64,000 nucleotides of DNA from VAZQ01 sp963807865 (GTDB taxonomy: Bacteria > Pseudomonadota > Alphaproteobacteria > Rhizobiales > Xanthobacteraceae). This document shows, one piece after another, positions 53,724 to 63,143 of this stretch. The DNA is taken from contig CAWEDK010000012.1 of assembly GCA_963807865.1 (NCBI GenBank), positions 1 through 64,000 of the forward strand, written 5' to 3'. Under the pieces are notes generated by a model. The model ran no database searches and had not been told where the DNA came from. It was given only the letters and a program-made list of their open reading frames with translations. A program made the translations under genes and the position numbers. How positions within the stretch are numbered: position 1 is the stretch's first letter; each line of letters begins with the position of its first letter.

Positions 53724-55178
53724 TCATGAGGCCTGCGCCCGCGGCTTGCCGGACCTCGCGGCGCTGTCGTCCAGCCGCTTCAAATGGTCGAGCAGAGCCT
53801 CGTACATGCGCCGCATGTTGCCACGACGCAGCATCGGCTCGCCCTCATAGAACGGCGAAACGAACAGAAACGGGTACCTGACGCTCAAGAGGGTTGCGAC
53901 GCGCTCGATCGTCGTCTGATCGGGGAGTGGCCGGTCGATCCGCGCGGCGATCTCCTCGCGCAGCGACCCGTTCGCAATGCCGCACCCCAGCGCCCAGTGG
54001 CTGAGACCGGGGCCGAGAGCAAGGGCCGGGCGGCCGAGAAGAAAGGCTTCAAACGCCGCGGTCCCGGTCACCGCGCATGTCAGCGAAGCGCGGAGAATGA
54101 TCTCGCGCGAGTTCATCGTGTACTTCGCGACCAGCAGCCCCGGCAGTCGTCGCAGGCGGCGGACAAAATCGAACGATCTGAAGCCAATTCCGGCCCAATG
54201 CTCCTTGATGACAAGGGCGCAATCCGGCGGCATCGCCAATCGCAGCGCGTCGATGGCCCGCATCTGGTCGACATAATACGGCGCCGGGGTATTGATCGAA
54301 GCCTCCGGCGTCACTTGCAGCGGATAATAGACAAATCGCTTCGGCAGTTCGTCGAGTTCGCCGATGTCGAACTGGCGGGCGGCCCGCGATGTCCTCAGGC
54401 CCCACCATTTATCCCTCAGCACGGGAAGATTGTTCAGCACCGACGCCCGGATTTGATCGGCGACGAACAGGTCAGGCCGCTCGGCGAATTTTCGGATTAC
54501 GCCGGAGAGACGCCCCGGCAGCGACGGCACCTGGGCATGCATGATCTCGTCGTCGCCCTCGATCGGCTCGAAATCCTTGGGGACCGATTGGGCTGGCATC
54601 GGCGAGTGGCGATACCGCTCGATGAACTCGGCCGCCTTCCGGAGCAAATCGTCCCGCGGCGCGGCATGAGCGGGCAGCGCGGCGTGCGCATCGGCGGCAA
54701 AGTATGAACCGGTCAGCGAGCGGCAATCGGTCAGCACCATCGCACGCAGCCCCAATTGCCGCGCGGTCGCCACCGCGATCTTGCCCTCGGCGGCTTCGAT
54801 CTGCGGAGACATCAGATGCGTGACGCCGCGCTCGTTCAGGAAGCGCTTGTAGAGCAAGTGATAGTCGATGCCGCGTGCAAACCGCCAGCGTCCGGCGGTC
54901 CGTCCTGGCCGCTTGTCGGCACCCAGATCCTCGGCGAGGCTGCCCGGATAATCGGCGAGCAGGCTGAGATCTCCGCCGACCGGAATGCGCGGCAGCGCCT
55001 GATAGACGTCCAAAATCTCGCTGCTCGGCAGGAGCGAGTGCGCCAGTTCGCGATGCTCCGGATTCGGCAGGATCATGCACCAATCGATCGGCGCCTCGTC
55101 TTTCGCCGATATCTCGATCAGGTGTTTGAAGATGATCGGCGAGGCGCCGAATCCGTGTAACGCGATCTTATACCTCAA
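53724..55178 (-). CDS. Capsule polysaccharide biosynthesis-like protein (KpsS/LipB-like)
   Basis: 484 residues from a TTG at 55178 whose first bases overlap the stop of the glycosyltransferase gene (TTGA). The C-terminal half (RFVYYPLQVTPEASINTP, YVDQMRAIDALRLAMPPDCA, IKEHWAGIG and VTGTAAFEAFLLGRPALALG) matches the capsule-polysaccharide biosynthesis family that contains Kdo transferases and KpsS-like proteins. The N-terminal half resembles a nucleotide-sugar-type Rossmann domain (IALHGFGASPIIFKHLIEIS). It probably adds sugar to a lipid-linked or surface glycan. Same operon as the GT4, epimerase and methyltransferase genes. Intact frame. Confidence 0.8.
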   Translation of the reverse strand: MRYKIALHGFGASPIIFKHLIEISAKDEAPIDWCMILPNPEHRELAHSLLPSSEILDVYQALPRIPVGGDLSLLADYPGSLAEDLGADKRPGRTAGRWRFARGIDYHLLYKRFLNERGVTHLMSPQIEAAEGKIAVATARQLGLRAMVLTDCRSLTGSYFAADAHAALPAHAAPRDDLLRKAAEFIERYRHSPMPAQSVPKDFEPIEGDDEIMHAQVPSLPGRLSGVIRKFAERPDLFVADQIRASVLNNLPVLRDKWWGLRTSRAARQFDIGELDELPKRFVYYPLQVTPEASINTPAPYYVDQMRAIDALRLAMPPDCALVIKEHWAGIGFRSFDFVRRLRRLPGLLVAKYTMNSREIILRASLTCAVTGTAAFEAFLLGRPALALGPGLSHWALGCGIANGSLREEIAARIDRPLPDQTTIERVATLLSVRYPFLFVSPFYEGEPMLRRGNMRRMYEALLDHLKRLDDSAARSGKPRAQAS

Positions 55179-56450
55179 GCTTCACCTGTTCGCGGCAGTT
55201 CAAACCTACTTGGACTTTTCGATGCCGCGACCTGCTCAATGATACCGATCAGATCGCGCCGCACCTTCTCGACGTGAAATTCAGCACGCACGGCGTCATC
55301 GCCCCAGTCTGGTCGCCCGCCCGCTAACCGCCGTTGATGCACGAGCCGCAAGGCTTCCCGCAATCCTTTGGCGACCTCGAACGGCTGTCTCGGATCAGCG
55401 ACCCCCGCCCCGACCCGCGCCAGCAATCGCGACGATGTGCCCGGCGGGACGATGCCGAAGATGGGTGTGCCGGAACCGAGGTATTCGATCAGCTTGCTGG
55501 GAAGGAATACGCTCAGATCGTCCGGGCCGTCGATCACCAGAAGCAGGTCGGCATCCGACATCAACTCCAAGGATTTCGAGTACGGCACGGTATCGATCAG
55601 CCGGACCAAGCCGTCCGGCAGGGCGCGTAGCGTGGCATGTTCTCGCATGCGCTGCGGCATCTGACCGACGAGTTCGACACGGACGCCTTCGAGCAGCGCG
55701 GGTTCTTCCGCGAGAATGGTGCGCAACGCGCGAAACAGCGGCGCCGGGGATCGATGGCCGTAGAAATTGCCGAGATAGCGCAGCACGGGCCCGCGGACAT
55801 CCGGTGCCGGAGCCGGATAAAGCGCCGGATCGAAGCTGTGCGGCAGAATAGTCGCCTTGCTTCCGCCACTCCGGCGGGTACTTGTCGCATCACCAGGTCC
55901 AGCGTCTCGGCCGACGTGAAGATCAGGCCGGTCAGCCGCCGCGATCGACGCTGCGCTCGAGCCGCCGGTTGACCAGGTTCGACAGAACATTGTGGCGATG
56001 GAACGCATTGTCCAACCACGGGTCGCTGAAATGCGCCACCCAGGGCACGTCGAGTTTCGGCTTCAGGCGCAGGCCGAGAAGATGGTCGGACATCGGCACG
56101 CCGAACGTCATCAGGACATCGGGGCGAAATTTCCGCGCGTTAAGTTCGCCAACGATGGCGCGTTCGGCGCGCGGCACCCAGCTTCGGAACTCATCGGGAA
56201 TCCGGGCGTAGAACGGCAGCAGACGCCGGGCCAATGTGGCCGCTTGCCCCGAGAGCAGCGGCCGAAACGGCACATCGAGACAGAAGGCAAACCGGCGGGC
56301 GAAATCGGCATAGCTATCCAGCCCCTCGCCCAACTCCGTGACCTGCCCGCGAACCACGCCCATCTCGACCGGCAGATCGGTCAACAACCGGCCGATCTGG
56401 ATGGCCTGCGGATACAGCGCAGGCGGCAGGAAATAGGAGACGGCCAGCAC
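55175..56450 (-). CDS. GT4-type glycosyltransferase, frameshifted
   Basis: About 424 residues. The first part (MLAVSYFLPPALYPQAIQIG, PFRPLLSGQAATLARRLLPF, VPWVAHFSDPWLDNAFHRHN) is the N-terminal Rossmann domain of GT4 enzymes. Breaks near 55935 and 55865 lead through TGLIFTSAETLDLVMRQVP to KATILPHSFDPALY, then the donor domain: PVLRYLGNFYGHRSPAPLFR, VELVGQMPQRMREHA and LFLPSKLIEYLGSGTPIF, the E-x7-E-like sugar-nucleotide region. Retaining glycosyltransferase of unknown donor. Its TGA overlaps the TTG of the capsule-type gene, and the epimerase gene ends 34 bases upstream: one operon. Confidence 0.83.
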
Positions 56451-56483
56451 CCGCAGTTGATGCAGCCGAATGTGAGCGGGGCA

Positions 56484-57655
56484 TCAGTTTTTTTGCCGGG
56501 CGAGGATCGCCTCGACGATGCGTTCGGAGGCCCGGCCGTCGCCGTAGACGTCATGGCCTTTCCGCTGCGTCGGCCAGGCGCCGGTCAGGGCCTCCACGGC
56601 AAATTGCTATGATGCGGTCCTGATTGGTGCCGGCCAGCCGGACCAGCCCGGTCTCGATGCCCTCGGCGCGCTCGGTGACATCGCGCATCACGATCACGCG
56701 GATGCCGAGGCTCGGCGCCTCCTCCTGTACGCCGCCGGAATCGCTGAGGATCAGTTCGGCGCGCGACATCAGCAGGACAAACGGCAGGTATTCGAGCGGC
56801 TCGATCAGATGCACATTGGCATGGCGGCCTCCGGGTCCGAGCTCGCCAAAAACCGTATCGCGCACCGCGGGATTTGGATGCACCGGGTAGACAAACTGCC
56901 GGTCCGGAAATCGCTCCGCCAGCGTCAGCGATCGCATGGCAGATCGCCAGCATGCCGGCACCGAAGCTTTCACGGCGGTGCGCGGTGATCAGAACGATCC
57001 GCGCATCGCTCGCGTCCTGCAGGCATGGCGCGCCGGTGGCATCGAGCATCGCCTGGGCGCGGCTGCGCAGGCCCGCATCCTCGCCGAGCCGGCGGACCAG
57101 CCATTTCAGCGCGTCGATGCCGGTATTGCCCGACACCACGATATCGGCCGGATCGACGTTCTCGCGCCGGAGATTGTCGGCGTTGGAGCCGACCGGCGCA
57201 AAATGCAGGCGCGCAATCCGCGTGATCAGGCTGCGATTGACCTCTTCCGGCCACGGCGAATAGATATCCCCGGTTCGCAGGCCGGCTTCGACATGCGCCA
57301 CCGGAATTTTCTGATAGAACGCGGCGAGCGTGCTCGCGAATGCCGTGGTGGTGTCGCCTTGCACGAGGAGCCAATCGGGCCGATGGACGACCAGCTCTCG
57401 CTGCATGGCCTGCAACACCGCTGCCGTCAGATCGGTGAGGTTCTGCCGTTCGGTCATCACCGCCAGCTCGGCGTCGGCAACGATGCCGAACAACGCCAGG
57501 ATGTCGCGGCAGAGATCGCCGTGCTGCCCGGTGTTGTAGACCTTCACGGCGAGTTCCGGCCGCGCGCGCGCCGCCAGCACGACCGGCGCGAGCTTGATCG
57601 CCTCGGGCCGCGTACCGAGCACGATGGCGATGCGAATTTGGCTGGCGGAAGTCAC
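56484..57655 (-). CDS. wecB: UDP-N-acetylglucosamine 2-epimerase (non-hydrolysing), frameshifted
   Basis: About 390 residues from a GTG at 57655. IRIAIVLGTRPEAIKLAPVV, YNTGQHGDLCRDILALF, LLVQGDTTTAFASTLAAFYQ, IPVAHVEAGLRTGDIYSPWP, RLHFAPVGSNADNL and LITAHRRESFG are the signature parts. After a break near 56955 come VYPVHPNPAVRDTVFGELG and ILSDSGGVQEEAPSLGIRVI, and after a second near 56607 AVEALTGAWPTQRKGHDVYG and RASERIVEAILARQKN. It converts UDP-GlcNAc to UDP-ManNAc for surface-glycan synthesis. The active-site Asp, Glu and His segments are all present. First gene of the GT operon; divergent from the pyruvyltransferase gene. Confidence 0.92.
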
Positions 57656-57705
57656 GTTGCTGTTGCCGAGAGGCGAGTTCGCCGCGCGCGGAAGTTCGCG
57701 GCCCC

Positions 57706-58829
57706 ATGACGCAGAACGGGCGCCGCACCGGCGTATTGCTCTCCGGATACTACGGCTGCGGCAATCTGGGCGACGACCTTCTGCTGACGGTCGCGGTGGA
57801 AGAGCTGCGCACCGATCCTGCCCGATGCGCGATTTCTGGTGCGCGACCACGGCGGGATGCTGCCGAACCTCGGCCCGGACGTGATCGCCGACCGGCATCG
57901 ACGCGATTCTCGACGATCAAACGCGCTCGCGGCTCTACCGGCTCGCCAGCTTCACCTGGCGCATGGCCGGCCTGCTCCGCCAATGCCGCTGGCTGATCTT
58001 CGGCGGCGGCACGGTGTTTCACGACAACAGCGGGCTCACGTCTCTGGCGCTGCAATGGCTGATCTGCCATCTCGCGCGCGTCCTCGGCGTACGGGTCGCG
58101 GCGCTGGGGGTCGGCGTCGGCGACCTGCGGACGGCGACGGGGCGATGGCTGCTGCGCGGCATCGTCGCGCGCTGCGAGCTGTTCCTGGTGCGCGATGAGG
58201 CCGCGCTGCGGCAGTGTGCCGGCACCAAGGCGCGGCTGACCGACGATCTGGTTTTTGCGTGGCGATCCCTGACGCCCGAACGTACGCCCAAGCAACCATC
58301 CGGAAATCCCGCGCGCATCGGCTTGACGGTTTCGCCGGTGGCAAACGAACGAACCAAAGCCGCTCTCGCAGACGCCGTCCGGCTTTGGCAAGAGAAAGGC
58401 CACCGCGTCGTATTTCTCGTCTTTCAGCAGAGCGCCACCTTCGCGGACGACGTCAAGGTGTTCGCCGCGATCGCCAGCAGGCCCGACATCGCGGCTGTCC
58501 CGATCGAAGTCCGGCTCCCGACCGCCGATGCGTCTGCGATCGTCGAGGCATTCGCCGATCTCGATGTCGTCTGCGGCATGCGCTTCCACGGTCTGGTTCT
58601 GGCTGCGATGCTCGGGCGTCCGTTTGTCGGCATCGTGCACGACAACAAGATCAGCGAAATCTGCCGCCGTTTCGGCATGCCGTGTCATGAAGCGGCTACG
58701 CTTGACGGGGCGGATCTGGTCCGAAGTGCCGAGGACGTGCGCTACAACGTGCCGGACACGCAGTTGCTCGACCAGAGCCGCAGACTGGCGCAAGAAAACT
58801 TTCTTGCATTTGCGTCGCTGTCGCCCTGA
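57706..58829 (+). CDS. Polysaccharide pyruvyl transferase family protein, frameshifted
   Basis: About 373 residues: RTGVLLSGYYGCGNLGDDLL is the family's nucleotide-binding start. Breaks near 57820 and 57892 carry it through ARFLVRDHGGMLPNLGPDVI to RLASFTWRMAGLLRQCRWLI, then FGGGTVFHDNSGLTSLALQW, LGVRVAALGVGVGD, LFLVRDEAALRQCAG, VCGMRFHGLVLAAMLGRPFV and VGIVHDNKISEICRRFGMP. The family (CsaB/ExoV/WcaK-like) adds pyruvate ketals to cell-surface sugars from phosphoenolpyruvate. The CGMRFHG and HDNK motifs are intact. Divergent from wecB and convergent with the flippase gene. Confidence 0.88.
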
Positions 58830-58869
58830 CGCACGGCTCGGAACACCGATGTCTCTCACCGCTCCGGCC

Positions 58870-60339
58870 TTACGGGATCGACGCGGCCGGCGGCTGCCCG
58901 ATGATCCGGCGCAGCCGGTCCCGCATCGCGAAATAGCCGAGCGCGACCACCGCCCAGTAGACCCCGCCGCCGACGATCAGCGCGACCAGCCCCTGGCTGT
59001 GCAGCGAGACGCCCTTCGACACCGCCAGGGCAGCGAGCGCGATCAGCGTGGCGAGCGCCGCGTTGCCCAGCACGACCTGCCAGTTGAGAACGATGCCGCA
59101 GTGCCTGACCAGGACCGCCACGAACAGCGTCAGCGCCGCGCTGTTGCCGACCGTCGCCCAGGCGATGCCGTAGACGTCGAGATCGAACCGGAACACCAGC
59201 AGATATTGCAGCACCGCCGTACCGACCAGCGAGGCAAGATAGAGCAGATGGCTGTAGGCGATGCGATCGAGAATCTGGAACAGCCGCACCATCGGCGCCA
59301 GCATTGACGAGAACAGCAGCGACACCGCCATGATCTGCAGCACGGCCGCCGTGAGCGCGGTGTCGGCGGCGGTGAACTTGCCGCGCTCGAACAGCACCTG
59401 CACGATCGGTTCGGCAAAGGCGATCACAAAGCACGTGCAGGGCACGCTGATGAACGCGATGCCGCTCAGCATGCGGGCGAGCCGCTCGCTGCGCCCGGCC
59501 TCCGAGGCGAGCGGCACCACGTAGATCTCGCGGAACGTCATCAGGCTGGACAGGTTGTTGACGATCTGACCCACATAGCCCAGCGCCGAAATGCCGCCGC
59601 TCATCAGGAACGACTGGAAGTAGCGGTCGACGAGCCCGGACAGGCTGCCCATCTGGTTGGCGAGGTATTGATTGCCCATGCTGGCCGCCAGGTTCGCCGG
59701 GGTGCCGGCCTCGCGCACCCGCACGACGCCGCGACACACGAGCAGACCGAGCAGACCGCACAGGTATCCGGCCGCATAGGCGATCGGCAGGTCGATGACA
59801 GAGTCGTGCCAGATCAGCAGGACGGCGATCGAAACCGCCATGGTGGCGAGTTCGGCGATGAAAACGTAGTGGAAACGCCACAGCGCCTTCAGGTGCGCGG
59901 TGACCGCGTAGTACGGCAGGATGATGAGAGCCCAAGGAATGAAGTAGTACGCCAGCTCATGCACCAGCGCCCGCTCCTGCGGCGAGAAGCCCGCGGCGAC
60001 GATCGGCATGACGAGATACAGCATGCCGATGAGGCCCGCCGCGAATACGATGCCTGCGAGCCCCGCCTGCCACAGCAGCCGGTTACTTGCTCGCCAGAAC
60101 TGCTGGTCGCCATCGCGTTGCCGGATCTGCACCAGGCGCGCGACCGCCACGGTGTCGAACACCGACGACAGGTTGAAGATGAACATGGTGGCGACTGCGA
60201 GCACCACCAGGTAGCCGTCGAACTCCCGCGACAGCCCGTAGAACGCGGCGATCAGCGCCTGGCGTCCGAGGCCGACCACCTGCTGCAGAATCGAAAGGCC
60301 GACCGTCGACGCGATATGGTGGATGAACTGTGTTTTCAT
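58870..60339 (-). CDS. MurJ/MviN-like lipid-linked polysaccharide flippase
   Basis: 489 residues with about 13-14 hydrophobic segments and the MOP-superfamily start TVGLSILQQVVGLGRQALIA AFYG (split here), a DRYFQSFLMSGGISALGYVG segment, VVPLASEAGRSERLARMLSG and the late FERGKFTAADTALTAAVLQI, which matches MurJ (FERGAFT). MurJ-like proteins move lipid II or lipid-linked glycans across the inner membrane. A cell usually has the peptidoglycan MurJ elsewhere; placed in this locus it probably exports the glycan made by the neighbouring transferases. Seven bases follow the fusion gene upstream on the same strand. Intact frame. Confidence 0.87.
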   Translation of the reverse strand: MKTQFIHHIASTVGLSILQQVVGLGRQALIAAFYGLSREFDGYLVVLAVATMFIFNLSSVFDTVAVARLVQIRQRDGDQQFWRASNRLLWQAGLAGIVFAAGLIGMLYLVMPIVAAGFSPQERALVHELAYYFIPWALIILPYYAVTAHLKALWRFHYVFIAELATMAVSIAVLLIWHDSVIDLPIAYAAGYLCGLLGLLVCRGVVRVREAGTPANLAASMGNQYLANQMGSLSGLVDRYFQSFLMSGGISALGYVGQIVNNLSSLMTFREIYVVPLASEAGRSERLARMLSGIAFISVPCTCFVIAFAEPIVQVLFERGKFTAADTALTAAVLQIMAVSLLFSSMLAPMVRLFQILDRIAYSHLLYLASLVGTAVLQYLLVFRFDLDVYGIAWATVGNSAALTLFVAVLVRHCGIVLNWQVVLGNAALATLIALAALAVSKGVSLHSQGLVALIVGGGVYWAVVALGYFAMRDRLRRIIGQPPAASIP

Positions 60340-60345
60340 CCGCGG

Positions 60346-62217
60346 CTAGATCAACTCCGCCCACCGCACCTGACAGCGGCCATCCGCACGAAGCCGCAGA
60401 AACGGCATCGTCGCGGCGCGATCCACAAGGTCGAGTTCAACCACACCGGCATTCGCGTCAATCGCCTGCGACGAGCCCGCGAAGCCAATCCTGCCGGCGC
60501 CGGACAGCCCGATGCGCAGCGCACGCGGATCAGGATGAGCGAGCGCCAGCGTGAATTCGCCGCCGGCATTCCATGCGCCATCGCTCACCGGCCGGATCAG
60601 ATCGAAGCCGTCGTAGAAATACGGCGCGTCATGTTCGTCGGCGGCATCGATGCGCGGCTTGGGCGCAAACTCCAGCCGCTTGCGCAGCACCCGCGCCGGG
60701 TTGCCGGCTGCGACGTGATAGGGCGCCAGATCGCCGGTCACGACCGAGTTGGCGCCGACGACGCAACCGCGGCCGACCGTCACGCCGGGCGCGATCACCA
60801 CGTTGATGCCGAACCAGCAGTCGCCATGAATGCGGATCGGCCGCTGCGGCGCGGGCGCGATCTCTTCCTGTTCCTGAATTGGCCGGTGCGGCAGCGCGTC
60901 GAAGACATGGGTGCCGGACGAGACGAATGCGTTGGGAGCAAGGATGCAGCGCTGGCCGATGCTGACGTCGCCATAGAGCCGGCAACCGTCCTGGACCGTC
61001 GTGGCCTTCCCGATCTCGATGCGGTGCCCGGCCGCAGGCACCAGATGGACGCCGCGGCTGATCATGACGCCGTCGGCGATCGCCAGCGTGCTTGCCGCCG
61101 GCAGCTCGATGCGGGTGCCCTCGCCGAGACTCACGCCCGGACCGAACGTGAAGGCCCCCGGTCCATCGATCTCGACCCGCAGCCCGCAGTGCAGGCCCGG
61201 ATACCGCAGCCGATGCGACAGCCAGCCCGCAACCGGCAGCAGCCGATAAAGATGCTGCGCCCTCATTGCTCCGCGCTGACGTAGATACTTCCGCGCAATC
61301 GAAGCGATGCCGGGGTGCATGTCCGGTACCACCATCGGCTCGATCTTGCGCGCGAGTTCCTGGTCGGTCGGCGTCTCGATGGCCGAGAACTCGAACTGCA
61401 TCATCAGCCGGTAATCACGCTCGATGGTGCTGCCGCGGTGAAAGCCGGCGGTATCCTCGGCCAGCACCATGCCGGCGTCCCCGCGCATCACGATTTCCTT
61501 GTCGCGGCCGTAAGAGGCCAGCAACGGCTCCTCGTCGTACAGCGTGGCGCGCGCGAATGCGCTCGGCTTCTTGCGGGCATGCGAGCCGGCAATGAAGTAG
61601 TGCGCGCCGGTGCCGACCTCCACGTCGGTGATGAAGATGAAGAACTTGAGGAAGGCCGGCCCATCGTTGTCGTAGTGATAGCTGTAGGCGCCGTAGTTGC
61701 CCTCGTAGGGCGCGTCGAGGAACAGCGAAATATGCGCCAGCGTCGGTCGGCAGCCGAGATATTCCTGCGCGATCTGGCAATAGGGCCCATCAGCAATCAG
61801 TCGCTGGATGGCGGGCACGCGGACGAGATCGTGCATCCACCACGAGAACCGCGGCTCGCCCTTCGGAATCGCATCGCGCGTGACGACGACGCGTTTGTCC
61901 ATGTGGCCGGCAAACGCCGGCGTCGTGAACGCGAAGTCGGTGATGGCTTCGATGTCGGCCGCGGTCAGGCCCTTCGGCAGGATGTTGTAGCCGTCCTGCC
62001 GCAACCGCTCGACCACGCGCGACACCTCCGATGGATCAAGCTGCTTGGAGGCCGGCAGTTCGACCTTCGGCCGGATAACGGGCGCGAGCCGCATATAGGC
62101 GTTGTCGAAGGAGCCGTTCGTCCGCTCGTGCAGCAGTTGCGTCAGGCGGTACCAGGCGAGATCGAACCGGCGATGGCGGATGGGCTCGGCGATGAAGTTC
62201 TGGACCGCTGACGTCAT
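60346..62217 (-). CDS. Fusion of a phytanoyl-CoA dioxygenase-like domain and a left-handed beta-helix acyltransferase
   Basis: 623 residues in one intact frame. Residues about 60-290 form a PhyH-like Fe(II)/2-oxoglutarate dioxygenase: the HxD is in YSYHYDNDGPAFLKFFIF, VGTGAHYFIAGSHAR follows, and AEDTAGFHRGSTIERDYRLM gives the distal histidine and 2-oxoglutarate arginine. Residues about 330-500 are hexapeptide repeats (GPGAFTFGPGVSLGEGTRIE, IGKATTVQDGCRLYGDVSIG, GDCWFGINVVIAPGVTVGRG, GANSVVTGDLAPYHVAAGNP) as in WcaF/NodL-type sugar O-acetyltransferases. The last ~110 residues look beta-rich. I infer a bifunctional sugar-modifying enzyme. The gene lies between the methyltransferase (20 bases) and the flippase (6 bases). 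Both domains are known; the fusion is what is unusual. Confidence 0.88.
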   Translation of the reverse strand: MTSAVQNFIAEPIRHRRFDLAWYRLTQLLHERTNGSFDNAYMRLAPVIRPKVELPASKQLDPSEVSRVVERLRQDGYNILPKGLTAADIEAITDFAFTTPAFAGHMDKRVVVTRDAIPKGEPRFSWWMHDLVRVPAIQRLIADGPYCQIAQEYLGCRPTLAHISLFLDAPYEGNYGAYSYHYDNDGPAFLKFFIFITDVEVGTGAHYFIAGSHARKKPSAFARATLYDEEPLLASYGRDKEIVMRGDAGMVLAEDTAGFHRGSTIERDYRLMMQFEFSAIETPTDQELARKIEPMVVPDMHPGIASIARKYLRQRGAMRAQHLYRLLPVAGWLSHRLRYPGLHCGLRVEIDGPGAFTFGPGVSLGEGTRIELPAASTLAIADGVMISRGVHLVPAAGHRIEIGKATTVQDGCRLYGDVSIGQRCILAPNAFVSSGTHVFDALPHRPIQEQEEIAPAPQRPIRIHGDCWFGINVVIAPGVTVGRGCVVGANSVVTGDLAPYHVAAGNPARVLRKRLEFAPKPRIDAADEHDAPYFYDGFDLIRPVSDGAWNAGGEFTLALAHPDPRALRIGLSGAGRIGFAGSSQAIDANAGVVELDLVDRAATMPFLRLRADGRCQVRWAELI

Positions 62218-62237
62218 GTCGATCTACTCCGCGTTGT

Positions 62238-63136
62238 TTAGAACTGGCCGAGCTTGCTCGCCAGGATACCACTTTCCACCGTGAGACATGGAATTCCGGC
62301 GATGATCGGAAACGCGTGACCGTCGTCGGGACAGTACCAGCAGTCGCCGCGGCGGGTCAGCGTGCGGCCGCTGATCGGCGACACGAAGGTCGGCGCAGCG
62401 TCGGAGCACGTCGGCCTGCTTGTCGACCACGATCAACGCCGCGGGGTTGAGCGGATTGGCATTGAGCGGCCAGGGCTCGACCCGGCGCGCCTTGTGCCCG
62501 AGCCGTTCGAGCGCGGCCGGCAGCTCCCGGACATATCCCAGCCGCTCCATGCGGGCGCGGCCTTCCGCGGACGCCAGCTCGTAGCTGGGCTCGATCATCA
62601 CCAGGTAGCGCCGCGCCACCCGCAGAAGTTCGGCGAGGATGACGTCCTCGCGGCCGTGATTGGGCTCGACCGCGTGCATCGTGAGCACCACGTCGACCGA
62701 TGCCGAGGCCAGCGGAATGCGGTCGAGCGCGGCGGTGAACAGCACGACATTGTCCTGCCGCTGCTCTTCGAGATGCCCGCGCGCATAGAGCAGCCGTGAC
62801 AGCGACAGATCGAAACCGAGCACATGCGCGGGCTGCGCCGCCATGTGGCGCAGCACCGGCGCAAGCGACGTCGCCTCGCCGACGCCGGCATCGAGCAGGC
62901 TCCCCGGCGCCAGCGCATCGAGCACGCCAGCGAGCCTTCGGCCGAACTCGTCCTTGAAGCGGCGGCGCGCCTCGTCCTTGAGTTCCGCCACATAGCTGCC
63001 GGCCTGCACGTCATAGGAATAGAGAATCGCAGTCTCGGAATTGTTCGACTGCGCCCTCGCGGGCCGCGACCCACTCGATGATGTTTTCGCCGCGCTCGAA
63101 CAGCGCGCGAATTTCGCCGGCGTCGTATTTGTTCAT
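62238..63136 (-). CDS. Class I methyltransferase with a Trm112-like zinc-ribbon-type tail, frameshifted
   Basis: About 299 residues. The start MNKYDAGEIRALFERGENII continues after a break near 63050 as TAILYSYDVQAGSYVAELKD. SAM motifs: GSLLDAGVGEATSLAPVL, HVLGFDLSLSRLLYARGHLE and VDVVLTMHAVEPNHGREDVI. After a second break near 62400 the end reads FVSPISGRTLTRRGDCWYCP, HAFPIIAGIPCLTVESGI, which resembles the Trm112/UPF0434 domain (C-P...G...YP-IxxGIPxL). Probably modifies a sugar or lipid in the glycan locus. Eight bases separate it from the aminotransferase gene before it. Confidence 0.8.
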
Positions 63137-63143
63137 CGTGTAC

